Part shown: positions 55,589 to 63,345 of the stretch, one piece after another
Numbering within the stretch: position 1 is the first letter of the stretch
How the letters are laid out: the number at the start of each line of letters is the position of its first letter
Assembly: GCF_005116465.1 (NCBI RefSeq)
Contig: NZ_SWBM01000001.1
Location: 1,240,001 to 1,304,000 of the forward strand
DNA: 64,000 nucleotides
Source: Robertmurraya kyonggiensis
Lineage (GTDB): Bacteria; Bacillota; Bacilli; Bacillales; Cytobacillaceae
Reading direction: 5' to 3'
Made by a program: the position numbers and the translations under genes
Notes under the pieces: generated by a model
The model's input: the letters and a program-made list of their open reading frames with translations, nothing else
Database searches by the model: none
What the model was told of the DNA's origin: nothing

Positions 55589-55682
55589 CGTTATTATAAC
55601 AATTTTTTAAACATTGTTTTTAAAATCTTAGTACCCATTTTAAAGTAGAAATAAATATTTTGTGCTTTAAATTTTGTCACTA

Positions 55683-55779
55683 GCTCTTTTCTCTCTAATT
55701 CGAAACCTATTGAGATTGGAAACAATTGTTTGATTCGTTAAATTTTAACTACAATTGATCAAAGAGTTGAGAAAAGAGC
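55683..55779. repeat. 11-bp inverted repeat next to the guanylate-kinase-like gene
   Basis: GCTCTTTTCTC (55683-55693) and GAGAAAAGAGC (55769-55779) are perfect inverted copies 75 bases apart, just past the 3' end of the minus-strand gene. Purpose unclear; a long-range stem in the 3' UTR is possible. Confidence 0.5.
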
Positions 55780-55781
55780 CC

Positions 55782-56372
55782 TTAGTAATCCGTCACGATA
55801 ATATCCCGATCTAAAAATTTCTCAATAACCTCGCTAATTTGGTAAGATATCTGAGGCGAATCATAATTTTCAAAAACATATTCACATTCATTTTTATAGC
55901 TCATAATTTCATCATAATGAGCCAAATGACGTTGAATATCTTCTTCGCTATCTCCACGCTCGTTTTGCCGGCTAATGACCGTATCACGACTCGCATAGAG
56001 GAAGAAGCGCATAACTTTATCGCTGTACATATTTTTCAACTTTTCCGTTCCTTGTGGATTCAACGTTAAATACACAAGATTATGGGACGCAAATGCATTT
56101 ACAATATCTTCTTCGCGAATCCCGTAATGATTTCCGTCGATTTCGATAGATTCAATAAATTCCTGATTTTCTTCCATTGTTTTAAACGTGATGAGGTCAA
56201 CAAAATGATAGTCTTCTCCATTTTTTTCATAATGGCGGGGAGCACGAGTGGTGTATGAAATGACGGGTTCCATATCAAATGCAGTGGCTACCATTTTGGC
56301 AACGGTTTTCCTACCAGAACCATCCGGTCCGGTATAAATAAAAAGCTTTTCTTTTTCCTTGATCTGATACAT
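55782..56372 (-). CDS. Guanylate-kinase-like protein with altered P-loop
   Basis: 196 residues of the Gmk family: ISYTTRAPRHYEKNGEDYHFV (GMP-binding region; read residues 38-58) and a lid with RQNERGDSEEDIQRHL. The P-loop reads TGPDGSGRKTVAKM, where the usual GxGK has Arg then Lys, so nucleotide binding may differ. It is probably a paralogue rather than the essential guanylate kinase, which in Bacillus sits near rpoZ and coaBC. GAAGGAGG before the ATG. Confidence 0.82.
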   Translation of the reverse strand: MYQIKEKEKLFIYTGPDGSGRKTVAKMVATAFDMEPVISYTTRAPRHYEKNGEDYHFVDLITFKTMEENQEFIESIEIDGNHYGIREEDIVNAFASHNLVYLTLNPQGTEKLKNMYSDKVMRFFLYASRDTVISRQNERGDSEEDIQRHLAHYDEIMSYKNECEYVFENYDSPQISYQISEVIEKFLDRDIIVTDY

Positions 56373-56533
56373 GGTTGAACCTCCTTCTTTGTAAAATAGG
56401 TTTACTAAAAATAGGGAAAGGGAATAGGGAAGGGACGGCTATATTTCAATTATATCAGAATTTTTGTAAAATTATAACATTTTGTTTATAAAAGTCGAAA
56501 TTCCCAACAATACTACGTGAAAACCATGAAAAA

Positions 56534-56553
56534 AACATCCTACATGAGGATGT
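56534..56553 (-). terminator. Terminator of the DUF1906 gene
   Basis: ACATCCT / AGGATGT with a 5-base loop; minus strand continues into TTTTTTT. Confidence 0.8.
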
Positions 56554-56563
56554 CAGCTACAAG

Positions 56564-57211
56564 CTACCATAGCAATTCGTATGATTGACTATTAACTAAA
56601 TTCGTGTCGATAGGACAAACCGTTGAATCTCTTCCGTATTGCCATCCCCAAACATTTCCTTTGCAACGCGGCTTCGACGGCCGAAAATTAGGTGCATTAC
56701 GGGCCTTTGAGACACCAGGCTCAGGCTCAGCACTCCAAAGAATGACCTGATTCGCAACTTCAGAATTTTTCGATACAGCTTCACAATAGGCTCCACTAAA
56801 TTCACCGACTACTGGATCATGGTATATGCCTGGCTTAAAACCACTCGGGAATATCCCATCAACGAAGCCACGAATCCAGGCTTCATCTATATCAAAATAT
56901 TTTTCGATATTCGCAAACACAACCTTTCCAGTTGGTAATCCAAGTCTTCTAGCTTGAAAAATCGTATTCTGTGCTATCACCGTTCCTTCACGATACCCAA
57001 CAGCTCGATCAAAGTTGCTGTAAATCGGTAACACCTTTGTCCCGCTATTGTGAAGAAACTGCACTTCGTCACGCGTTAAAACATCTACCTTTCCTGGGAT
57101 AGGAGCCAAATATCTTCCCCAATAATTCGGTTTTCCATAGTTCTTTAAGACGCAATCATATACGTCCTTCGTTGCTCTTGTCGCAGAATCCACTCCCCAA
57201 TAATAAGGCAA
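56564..57211 (-). CDS. DUF1906 glycoside-hydrolase-like protein
   Basis: 215 residues beginning YYWGVDSATRATKDVYDCV, with VLPIYSNFDRAVGYREG and a C-terminal WGWQYGRDSTVCPIDTNL, the pattern of the DUF1906 (Rv2525c-like) TIM-barrel family related to GH25-like hydrolases. Conserved acidic residues include the Asp in GVDSA and Asp in SNFD. No signal peptide or wall-binding repeats, unlike many homologues. Spore-coat-type genes follow upstream, so a spore-associated role is possible. Confidence 0.82.
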   Translation of the reverse strand: MPYYWGVDSATRATKDVYDCVLKNYGKPNYWGRYLAPIPGKVDVLTRDEVQFLHNSGTKVLPIYSNFDRAVGYREGTVIAQNTIFQARRLGLPTGKVVFANIEKYFDIDEAWIRGFVDGIFPSGFKPGIYHDPVVGEFSGAYCEAVSKNSEVANQVILWSAEPEPGVSKARNAPNFRPSKPRCKGNVWGWQYGRDSTVCPIDTNLVNSQSYELLW

Positions 57212-57345
57212 TGTTCTTTCTCCTTTCTCAAATCACCATATCTAGTTCACTTTATATTTTATTAACGACAAAGGTTGTCATAGACTAGAAAAAAACATGC
57301 TGATTTCGTCACATAGGATATTAATTCAAATTAATAAAATGAAAA

Positions 57346-57372
57346 GAGACCCTGCATAATGAGCAAGGTCTC
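57346..57372 (-). terminator. Terminator of the coat-protein genes
   Basis: GAGACC (57346-57351) / GGTCTC (57367-57372) extended by TTGC/GCAG-type pairs; minus strand ends in TTTTC. Confidence 0.75.
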
Positions 57373-57377
57373 ATCCA

Positions 57378-57725
57378 TTATTGATACGGAAACTGAGTGG
57401 AGTAGTTACTAAATTGTTGGTAGGCCTGGTCGATCTTTTGTTGCTCGGCCGCTTCTAACTTATACCATCCATTTTGGAACATGACATCGAACAAATGTCT
57501 GGCACTATCATGGGTTTCTTCAAGCATTTGTAAAAGGTCCTTATATAACTGTTCATGACTCGCCTCACGTACGGCGATGTTAAGACTATCCGTTAAATAT
57601 TTGCAAGTTGCAAGCCCATCATTAATAAAATCTCGATCATTCATTTCCGGAGTTTTTACTTTTGGAAGTTGCCCAGTGGACGGATTCGCAATCTGTTTAT
57701 TTTGTTGCTGTTGTTGGTTCTGCAT
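57378..57725 (-). CDS. CotF-type spore coat protein
   Basis: 115 residues with a Gln-rich N terminus and a ferritin-like helical body: MNDRDFINDGLATCKYLTDS and a HEQLYKDLLQMLEETHDSA helix. This pattern is common to CotF/YhcQ/YraD-type coat proteins of Bacillus. Seventeen bases after a related short gene. Probably deposited on the spore surface; sigma-K or sigma-E control is expected but no promoter was identified. Confidence 0.82.
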   Translation of the reverse strand: MQNQQQQQNKQIANPSTGQLPKVKTPEMNDRDFINDGLATCKYLTDSLNIAVREASHEQLYKDLLQMLEETHDSARHLFDVMFQNGWYKLEAAEQQKIDQAYQQFSNYSTQFPYQ

Positions 57726-57742
57726 TTATGTATCCCTCCGTT

Positions 57743-58024
57743 TTAATGTTGCTGTTGTTGTGTCTGATTGGGTTGCGGGACTGTGGACATTATCGCATTA
57801 TTATTTACCTGAAGATGTGACAACAATTTTTGATAATGATTTTGATGCATTTGCCCAGCCTGATCCAAGGCTTGCTTGATTCCTTCATTCGTCACATGCT
57901 GCGCATAGAAATTGAATTTCTTGAAGGCAAGAAGTTCCCAAGACATCGCATCCTTTAAATACGTCAAATCCTTCGTAGTAATGGCTCGAGGCGGGCTAGA
58001 CATTGGTGCTTGTTGTTGCTCCAT
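57743..58024 (-). CDS. Second CotF-like spore coat protein (small subunit)
   Basis: 93 residues: Gln/Pro-rich ends and a helical core TTKDLTYLKDAMSWELLAF followed by QALDQAGQMHQNHYQKLLSH, like the short partner in YraF/YraG-type pairs. Start MEQQQAP at 58024 behind AAAAGGAGACG; seven codons upstream are unlikely. The pair with the preceding gene suggests a split CotF-like unit. Confidence 0.78.
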   Translation of the reverse strand: MEQQQAPMSSPPRAITTKDLTYLKDAMSWELLAFKKFNFYAQHVTNEGIKQALDQAGQMHQNHYQKLLSHLQVNNNAIMSTVPQPNQTQQQQH

Positions 58025-58057
58025 AAAAATCGTCTCCTTTTTCATTATGTAAAAAAA

Positions 58058-58195
58058 TCATTCTTTATTTCCTACTTTCCCATCGTTTCCTTTATCCAAT
58101 CCAGACGCATTGTTAATCACTTGTGATACGAGATTGGTCCCTTGGTCCATGGCATTTGCTTTTTGTCCAACCGAAGATTTGTTTTCTTTTGGCAA
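58058..58195 (-). CDS. Small hydrophilic protein near the coat genes
   Basis: A 45-residue frame starting at TTG 58195, ten bases after a strong GGAGGTG. It is rich in Asn, Gly, Lys and Ser (PKENKSSVGQKANAMDQGTN) with no Trp or Cys, resembling small spore proteins in composition. An ATG in another frame (58199-58201) would give 28 residues and is less convincing. It lies 34 bases upstream of the coat genes and is probably co-transcribed. Family not recognised. Confidence 0.55.
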   Translation of the reverse strand: MPKENKSSVGQKANAMDQGTNLVSQVINNASGLDKGNDGKVGNKE

Positions 58196-58307
58196 TCCAT
58201 GTTCACCTCCACATTTTTAGAATGCCAATTTGAATTGGAAGTATGTATGAATGTGCCTATTCACGAATATATTACCGTGATCTACGTCAAGAAATGAGGT
58301 GTTAACA

Positions 58308-58652
58308 TTGGAGATCGCTCGAGAGAAAACACAGTTTTTAGCGGAAAATGTAGCTTCCTTTGTCACATTTGTAAATCGACAATATGAGGTAAATTCCGTT
58401 CTTTCTGATCCAAATATGTTATTTCGCTTAAAAAATCTTGTTGAAGAATACCGTTTGCAATTATTAGCAAGTGAGCTTCTGAGAGTGAATCGTTTTGTTT
58501 GGGAAAAAAGAGATTCTGAGATTTTAATTGATCGGATAAAAAAGGGGATCACTAGTATCGATGAGTTTGTGGAAAATAATAATGACGGTTTATTTATTTT
58601 CACAGCAAGACTTTACACATTAAATTCAATTTACCAATCCATTAATGAATAA
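58308..58652 (+). CDS. Unrecognised small helical protein
   Basis: About 114 residues, TTG start at 58308 six bases after GAGGTG; the in-frame GTG at 58299 overlaps that site. Predominantly alpha-helical and charged (IAREKTQFLAENVASFVTFV, RLKNLVEEYRLQLLASELL), no membrane segment. Divergent from the small spore-type gene. No family recognised. Confidence 0.6.
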   Translation: MEIAREKTQFLAENVASFVTFVNRQYEVNSVLSDPNMLFRLKNLVEEYRLQLLASELLRVNRFVWEKRDSEILIDRIKKGITSIDEFVENNNDGLFIFTARLYTLNSIYQSINE

Positions 58653-58719
58653 TTCTAGCTTCCTATTTGATTGTTTCTGTATAATAGATACGGATACAAA
58701 ACGAGAAGGGGAGTTCAAC

Positions 58720-58905
58720 TTGAAATCTAAAAGAATTACATTGATGATACCAATTATGATCATTGTCGGAATCGCGGCTTTTTGGATGCTAGACACTGGA
58801 TATTCAGAAATCAGTTCATCGATTCGACTATTAATTACCCTAGGATCTGTTCTTTTATCAGGAATCATTTCTTATTTCTTATTCCCAGAACATGAGAAAC
58901 AATAA
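58720..58905 (+). CDS. Small two-segment membrane protein
   Basis: 61 residues from TTG 58720 after GAAGGGGAG. Two hydrophobic segments (LMIPIMIIVGIAAFWML and LLITLGSVLLSGIISYFLF) separated by a short polar loop, with a charged tail. Strong terminator follows. Function unknown. Confidence 0.65.
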   Translation: MKSKRITLMIPIMIIVGIAAFWMLDTGYSEISSSIRLLITLGSVLLSGIISYFLFPEHEKQ

Positions 58906-58907
58906 CT

Positions 58908-58943
58908 GGATGAAACTTATCGTTTTATCCTTTTTTTATTTTT
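58908..58943 (+). terminator. Terminator after the two-segment membrane protein
   Basis: GGATGAAAC / GTTTTATCC (one G-T pair) with a 5-base loop followed by TTTTTTTATTTTT. Confidence 0.9.
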
Positions 58944-59066
58944 GGAGAGGCTTTTTCCGCAACATTGATTCTTTTGATAAATAGTCGATTCGAACATTTA
59001 AGAAAAAACAATGAAAACCGCGTTTGGAAAAATGGGATCACATTCCTAAAAATTCATACTGAATGA

Positions 59067-59966
59067 CTATGTAACGATAGAGCCTCCATTTACAAATAGG
59101 ATTTGTCCAGATATGTAGGAAGCATCGTCCGAAGCAAGCAGGACATAGGCAGGAGCAAGCTCAAAAGGCTGACCCGGTCTACCTAGTGGCACCTCCGTAC
59201 CAAATGTGGTAACTTCTTCAGCTGTGAAGGCAGAAGGAATTAACGGGGTCCAAATAGGTCCTGGCGCGACTGCGTTCACTCGAATACCTTGATCAGCAAG
59301 AGAGAGGGCTAAAGAGCGAGTAAAGGAAACGATCGCACCTTTGGAAGCTGTATAATCTATCATAAAACTCATTCCTGAAAAGGCCGTGTCTGAAGTTGTA
59401 TTAATAATAGAGCTTCCTGGACGAAGATAGGGGAGTGCAGCTTTCGTCATATCAAAAAAAGAAATGATATTTGTTTGGAATGTGTTCATCAGTTGCTCTT
59501 TTGTGATTTCCAGAATGCTTTTTTGATGAAATTGAACACCATGATTATTGACGAGTACATCCAATTGACCAAAATTCCTCAAAGCCGTATCCACAACATA
59601 ATGACAGTTTTCCTCATATCTTAAGTCGACAGCTAATGTTACACATTGACGTCCTAATTGATTAATGAATTGCTTCGTATCATTCGCATCCTGATGTTCG
59701 TTCAGATATGGAATGACAAGATTTGCTCCTTCCTTCGCAAAAGCAATAGCTACAGCCCGCCCGATCCCACTATCACCACCTGTTACAATCGCTACTTTAT
59801 TTTTCAACTTCCCGCTTCCTTTATAGGCTGGATTATGCGATAAAGGGCGAGGATTCATTACATATTCCAATCCTGGATGTCTATTTTGATGCTGAGGCGG
59901 AAAGACAATTGGAACCGTAGTACATTGCTGTTGCCAACTTATATACGGATACATGAAATTTGCCAT
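59067..59966 (-). CDS. Short-chain dehydrogenase/reductase
   Basis: 299 residues of the YhdF/YdaD stress-type SDR group. A ~50-residue N-terminal arm (PGLEYVMNPRPLSHNPAYKG) precedes the Rossmann domain with VAIVTGGDSGIGRAVAIAFA, VNNHGVQFHQ, catalytic YTASKGAIVSF and SGQILFVNGGSIVT. The cofactor loop suggests NADPH/NAD use. Often a general-stress gene in Bacillus; substrate unknown. Divergent from mscS. Confidence 0.9.
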   Translation of the reverse strand: MANFMYPYISWQQQCTTVPIVFPPQHQNRHPGLEYVMNPRPLSHNPAYKGSGKLKNKVAIVTGGDSGIGRAVAIAFAKEGANLVIPYLNEHQDANDTKQFINQLGRQCVTLAVDLRYEENCHYVVDTALRNFGQLDVLVNNHGVQFHQKSILEITKEQLMNTFQTNIISFFDMTKAALPYLRPGSSIINTTSDTAFSGMSFMIDYTASKGAIVSFTRSLALSLADQGIRVNAVAPGPIWTPLIPSAFTAEEVTTFGTEVPLGRPGQPFELAPAYVLLASDDASYISGQILFVNGGSIVT

Positions 59967-60128
59967 ACTGGACTCCTTTCAAAATCATTCTCTTATAACA
60001 ACATCATATTCCTTTCCTTTTCGAAAATTCATGGAGTGTAAGAATCATTTAGATCTAAAATAACTAGACCTTTTATGTTTATTTTTGTACACTAATGACT
60101 GAAATGTTGAAATAGAGAGGATGATGTT

Positions 60129-60986
60129 ATGTTCAACCTAGAAAAGATAGACTGGGAAGGTCTTTCCATAGATGCAGGATTGATTGCTCTAAAAATCGTC
60201 GGGGTCATCGTTGCGTTTATTTTAATAAGAAAGATTGGTTATAAAATCATCGACCGCACGTATGACAGAATCTTGAGTCGAAAAGAGATTACTGAAGGTA
60301 GAACATTAACCTTACATAAGCTGACGGAAAATATTTTTTCATATGCTTTAATTTTTATTGTTGCTGCCACATTATTTAGTATTCTTGGTATTCCAGTAGC
60401 TAGTCTAATTGCTGGAGCCGGAATCGTCGGTCTTGCTATTGGTTTTGGTGCCCAAGGTCTTGTCAGTGATGTCGTTACTGGATTTTTCTTGTTACTCGAA
60501 AGACAAATTGATGTAAGCGACTATGTCACAATTGGCAATTTTGATGGTGTCGTCGAGGCAGTTGGATTAAGAACAACACAGCTACGTGGTCTTGACGGAA
60601 CATTACACTATATTCCTAACCGTGAAATCTTAACTGTAAGTAACCATTCACGCGGAAATATGAGAGCACTGGTCGATATTAGCGTCTCTTATAATGACGA
60701 TTTAGACAAAGTCACCGATGTGATGAAAGAAGTATGCGATCGTATGGCCTCAGCCAATGATAAAATTGTTGAGGGTCCAAATGTGCTTGGTGTACAAGCC
60801 TTTGGCGCGTCCGATGTTGTGATCCGAGTCATTGCGAAGACCGTAAATGGCGAGCAATTTGAAGTTGAGCGTCAATTGCGTAAGGAGTTTAAAGAAGCAT
60901 TCGAACAACATGGGATTGAAATTCCGTTACCACACCAAGTGTTTGTTCATAAAGATGGTGGGGGTAAAGAAAAATCATTAGGATAA
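60129..60986 (+). CDS. MscS-type mechanosensitive channel
   Basis: 285 residues with three membrane segments and the pore helix AGAGIVGLAIGFGAQGLVSD, then the beta domain (FDGVVEAVGLRTTQLRGLDG, YIPNREI) and a C-terminal cytosolic part. Resembles B. subtilis YkuT. Releases solutes on hypo-osmotic shock. Own ribosome site AGAGG and a terminator. Confidence 0.92.
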   Translation: MFNLEKIDWEGLSIDAGLIALKIVGVIVAFILIRKIGYKIIDRTYDRILSRKEITEGRTLTLHKLTENIFSYALIFIVAATLFSILGIPVASLIAGAGIVGLAIGFGAQGLVSDVVTGFFLLLERQIDVSDYVTIGNFDGVVEAVGLRTTQLRGLDGTLHYIPNREILTVSNHSRGNMRALVDISVSYNDDLDKVTDVMKEVCDRMASANDKIVEGPNVLGVQAFGASDVVIRVIAKTVNGEQFEVERQLRKEFKEAFEQHGIEIPLPHQVFVHKDGGGKEKSLG

Positions 60987-60992
60987 TAGAAG

Positions 60993-61022
60993 AGGGGATT
61001 GGCCACTAATGGCTTATCCCCT
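60993..61022. terminator. Bidirectional terminator between mscS and the MazG-like gene
   Basis: AGGGGAT...ATCCCCT with inner GCCA/TGGC, forming a stepped stem between convergent genes. Confidence 0.8.
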
Positions 61023-61028
61023 TAATTT

Positions 61029-61412
61029 TTAGTAAGTCGGAAGCTTCCGATTCTTATTGGAACGATTTTTAACTTCATCCATTTTTTCGTAAAACGTTTC
61101 TTCCAAATCAATTTCAAAGAAATTAGCGAATTTGCAAATATAGGCTATACAATCAGCTAATTCCTTGCCAACATCTTTTTGAATAAGCGATTTCGCTTCT
61201 GCAAATGCCACATCTGGATCCGCACCATTTACCGATTCCTTATAAACCATATTGAATGCCTTTCTGAATTCCTCCGCAACTTCTGCGACCTCGGTTGTTA
61301 AAAGCATATAATTGTGTAAAAGCGATTCCTTCGTTTGCTGATAATCTTCATCACTAATCTGCCAATCTAATTCACGCTGATAGCTTGCAGTAAATTTCTG
61401 TAGTTCTCGCAT
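61029..61412 (-). CDS. MazG-like nucleotide pyrophosphohydrolase
   Basis: 127 residues, all-alpha NTP-PPase type, with the metal-binding pattern TTEVAEVAEEFRKAF and GKELADCIAYICKFAN (ExxE then ExxD). May hydrolyse aberrant nucleotides. Followed downstream by nothing on this strand; upstream is a GNAT gene 18 bases away, so co-transcription is likely. Confidence 0.8.
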   Translation of the reverse strand: MRELQKFTASYQRELDWQISDEDYQQTKESLLHNYMLLTTEVAEVAEEFRKAFNMVYKESVNGADPDVAFAEAKSLIQKDVGKELADCIAYICKFANFFEIDLEETFYEKMDEVKNRSNKNRKLPTY

Positions 61413-61430
61413 GTTTTCACCTCTGTAAAC

Positions 61431-61883
61431 TTAATGAATCTCATAAACGAGCCATTCCGATAGTTGACCGCCCATTTTATTATATAATGCCTGTGCAACG
61501 ACATTATCTTTCGCCGTTTCCCAAGTCATCGATGCAAAATCATTTTCACGAATATAGTTTAAGTTTCTTTGAAAAAGAGCTTCTCCTATCTTTTTACCTC
61601 TTGCACAAGGAGAGACGAACAAGTCATTTAAGATTGCCGCTTTCTTGACCTTCAATGTGCTAAAAGTGAAATACAATGTAGAAAAACCAAGTAACTCACC
61701 ATTCTCTTCCGCCACAAACTGTAATCCCGAGGATGGATTCTCTATTAAATGCTGGATTAATCCAACTAACTCAGCTTCATTTGGTCTTGGTTGCTGATAA
61801 AAATCAACAATGTACGAGAGCATTAAGTCCTTTAATTGAGGAACGTCTGCTGTTGAAGCTTGTCTAATCACGAAAGTAGTCAT
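61431..61883 (-). CDS. GNAT-family acetyltransferase
   Basis: About 150 residues starting MTTFVIRQASTADVPQLKDL with the acetyl-CoA loop FVSPCARGKKIGEALFQ (~residue 90) and a C-terminal ALYNKMGGQLSEWLVYEI. Start at 61883 behind TGGAGGAAA. Substrate unknown. Lies between DinB-like and MazG-like genes, all on the minus strand with short gaps. Confidence 0.88.
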   Translation of the reverse strand: MTTFVIRQASTADVPQLKDLMLSYIVDFYQQPRPNEAELVGLIQHLIENPSSGLQFVAEENGELLGFSTLYFTFSTLKVKKAAILNDLFVSPCARGKKIGEALFQRNLNYIRENDFASMTWETAKDNVVAQALYNKMGGQLSEWLVYEIH

Positions 61884-61900
61884 TTCTGTTTTCCTCCATT

Positions 61901-62365
61901 TTATAAGTAAAGACATTTCTTAATATCGAGTATCGCTTGCAAATGCATGCCCTCATGAAAAATCGTACGGATTAAAACTTGTTCAATCGTATGCATCCCC
62001 ATTTCAGTTGGCACAAGCTTTTCTTCTAGACGATCCCCATAAACAGATTTAATATCATCTGGTTGCTGCTCAAGTAAAACTATTAATTCTTCTAATACAG
62101 GGGTTTCCTTAGTAAAGTCGGAAGGAGAAGTGCCATAACCAAACCAACTCTGAAACTCGGCAGGTACATTTACTTTTTCTTTTGTGACAGCTTGGATCCA
62201 TAGGTATTGATCCAAATAGATATGACCTAAATTCCAACGTATGTTGTTATTAAAGCCATTCGGAATAATCTCCGCTTCTTCAGCAGTAACCGTTTGTGCC
62301 ACATCGATTAACTCACTTCGGTATGTTTCCAATTGTTTAAATAAGATTTCGTGTCTATCATTCAT
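61901..62365 (-). CDS. DinB-like metal-binding protein
   Basis: 154 residues, four-helix DinB/YfiT fold. Expected metal histidines are in RWNLGHIYLDQYLW (~residue 48), and in TIFHEGMHLQAIL (two, ~140). DinB-type proteins include thiol-dependent enzymes using bacillithiol, which Bacillaceae possess. First gene of a three-gene minus-strand run. Confidence 0.85.
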   Translation of the reverse strand: MNDRHEILFKQLETYRSELIDVAQTVTAEEAEIIPNGFNNNIRWNLGHIYLDQYLWIQAVTKEKVNVPAEFQSWFGYGTSPSDFTKETPVLEELIVLLEQQPDDIKSVYGDRLEEKLVPTEMGMHTIEQVLIRTIFHEGMHLQAILDIKKCLYL

Positions 62366-62421
62366 CTAAGAACCTCCATAACATTTTTCATTTATCTTAC
62401 AGGAAAAACCATCCATTTTCT

Positions 62422-62454
62422 AGAATATTTAATTAAAAGAGAATATTTAATTAA
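62422..62454 (+). repeat. 18-bp-period tandem repeat
   Basis: AGAATATTTAATTAA occurs at 62422-62436 and 62440-62454, directly upstream of the NTF2-like gene. Probably a short duplication in the promoter region. Confidence 0.6.
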
Positions 62455-62466
62455 TAGGAGGATGGA

Positions 62467-62844
62467 ATGAAGGATATTAAAGATGTGCTTGTCGATTACA
62501 TGCAAGCATGGAACGACGGCTTTGTGAGTAAGGACGGAGATATGATTCGAGAATTCATGTCCAAAAATTTTATCGGCTACTGGTGTCACGGTAATTTAAA
62601 TAAGCCCGACGAATATGATTACCATTATGATGTTAATGGAGTTTTACAGCAATATGAGAATGCTGAGAAGAGCTTTGAACCATATTCCATTACAGAACGA
62701 AAAAATGGTGAGGAGTATTTAATTTTAGGAAGAGAAATCAATCGGATTAACGGAGAACCCTTTCCAGCACAATGTATGTTCATTTGGAGAAAAGAGCAAG
62801 AAAACTGGAAATTACTTAGAGAATATATTGAATTAGAAAGATGA
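62467..62844 (+). CDS. SnoaL/NTF2-like protein
   Basis: 125 residues of the NTF2-like cone fold: DVLVDYMQAWNDGFVSKDGD at the start, GYWCHGNLNKPDEYDYHYD and a C-terminal FIWRKEQENWKLLREYIE. No signal peptide. Such proteins act as small enzymes or binding proteins; function cannot be fixed. AGGAGG before ATG. Confidence 0.78.
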   Translation: MKDIKDVLVDYMQAWNDGFVSKDGDMIREFMSKNFIGYWCHGNLNKPDEYDYHYDVNGVLQQYENAEKSFEPYSITERKNGEEYLILGREINRINGEPFPAQCMFIWRKEQENWKLLREYIELER

Positions 62845-62860
62845 AAGATTGGTTGAGGTC

Positions 62861-62892
62861 AAACTTGGTGATTCAGATCATCAAGTTTTTTC
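62861..62892 (+). terminator. Terminator of the NTF2-like gene
   Basis: AACTTGGTGAT / ATCATCAAGTT, near-perfect stem with a 4-base loop followed by TTTTTTC. Confidence 0.85.
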
Positions 62893-62964
62893 ATTTCAAA
62901 CCATTTGACATCAATAGACGAATATGGTCCTAATATATTATAGGAAAACATTGGAGGGAAGAAC

Positions 62965-63330
62965 ATGGCAGATTTAAGTACGTTGATGACATGGACTTTT
63001 TATGAAGAAACACAAGTACCAACAGATATCTATAACGTCTTAGTTGATGGAGAAAAGCCAGAGGTAGCCTACAAGACAGTGCGAGATGTAGCTGTGGTCA
63101 CCAATAAAAGAATCATTATCGCAGACCGACAAGGAATCACAGGAAAAAAAGTCGAAGTATATACCATTCCATTCAAATCTATCATCATGTATTCTTCTGA
63201 AAATGGCGGAATGCTTGACTTAAATGCAGAGCTCGAATTATGGACAAAGGCAGGAAAATTCAAGTTGAATCTAAATAAAAAAGTGGATGTTCGTAAGTTA
63301 GATCGCATCATTGGGACATACATTTTATAA
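62965..63330 (+). CDS. PH-domain-like protein
   Basis: 121 residues resembling bacterial pleckstrin-homology-like proteins (bPH type): VAVVTNKRIIIADRQGI and KVEVYTIPFKSIIMYSSENG form the typical strands. No membrane segment. GGAGGG before ATG. Fifteen bases before pepF, so possibly co-transcribed with it. Function unknown. Confidence 0.78.
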   Translation: MADLSTLMTWTFYEETQVPTDIYNVLVDGEKPEVAYKTVRDVAVVTNKRIIIADRQGITGKKVEVYTIPFKSIIMYSSENGGMLDLNAELELWTKAGKFKLNLNKKVDVRKLDRIIGTYIL

Positions 63331-63345
63331 AAAAGGAGCAAACCT

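Noticed and set aside
58906-58985. 24-codon frame starting ATGAAACTT after the small membrane protein
   Set aside because: Its start lies inside the terminator hairpin and there is no ribosome site.
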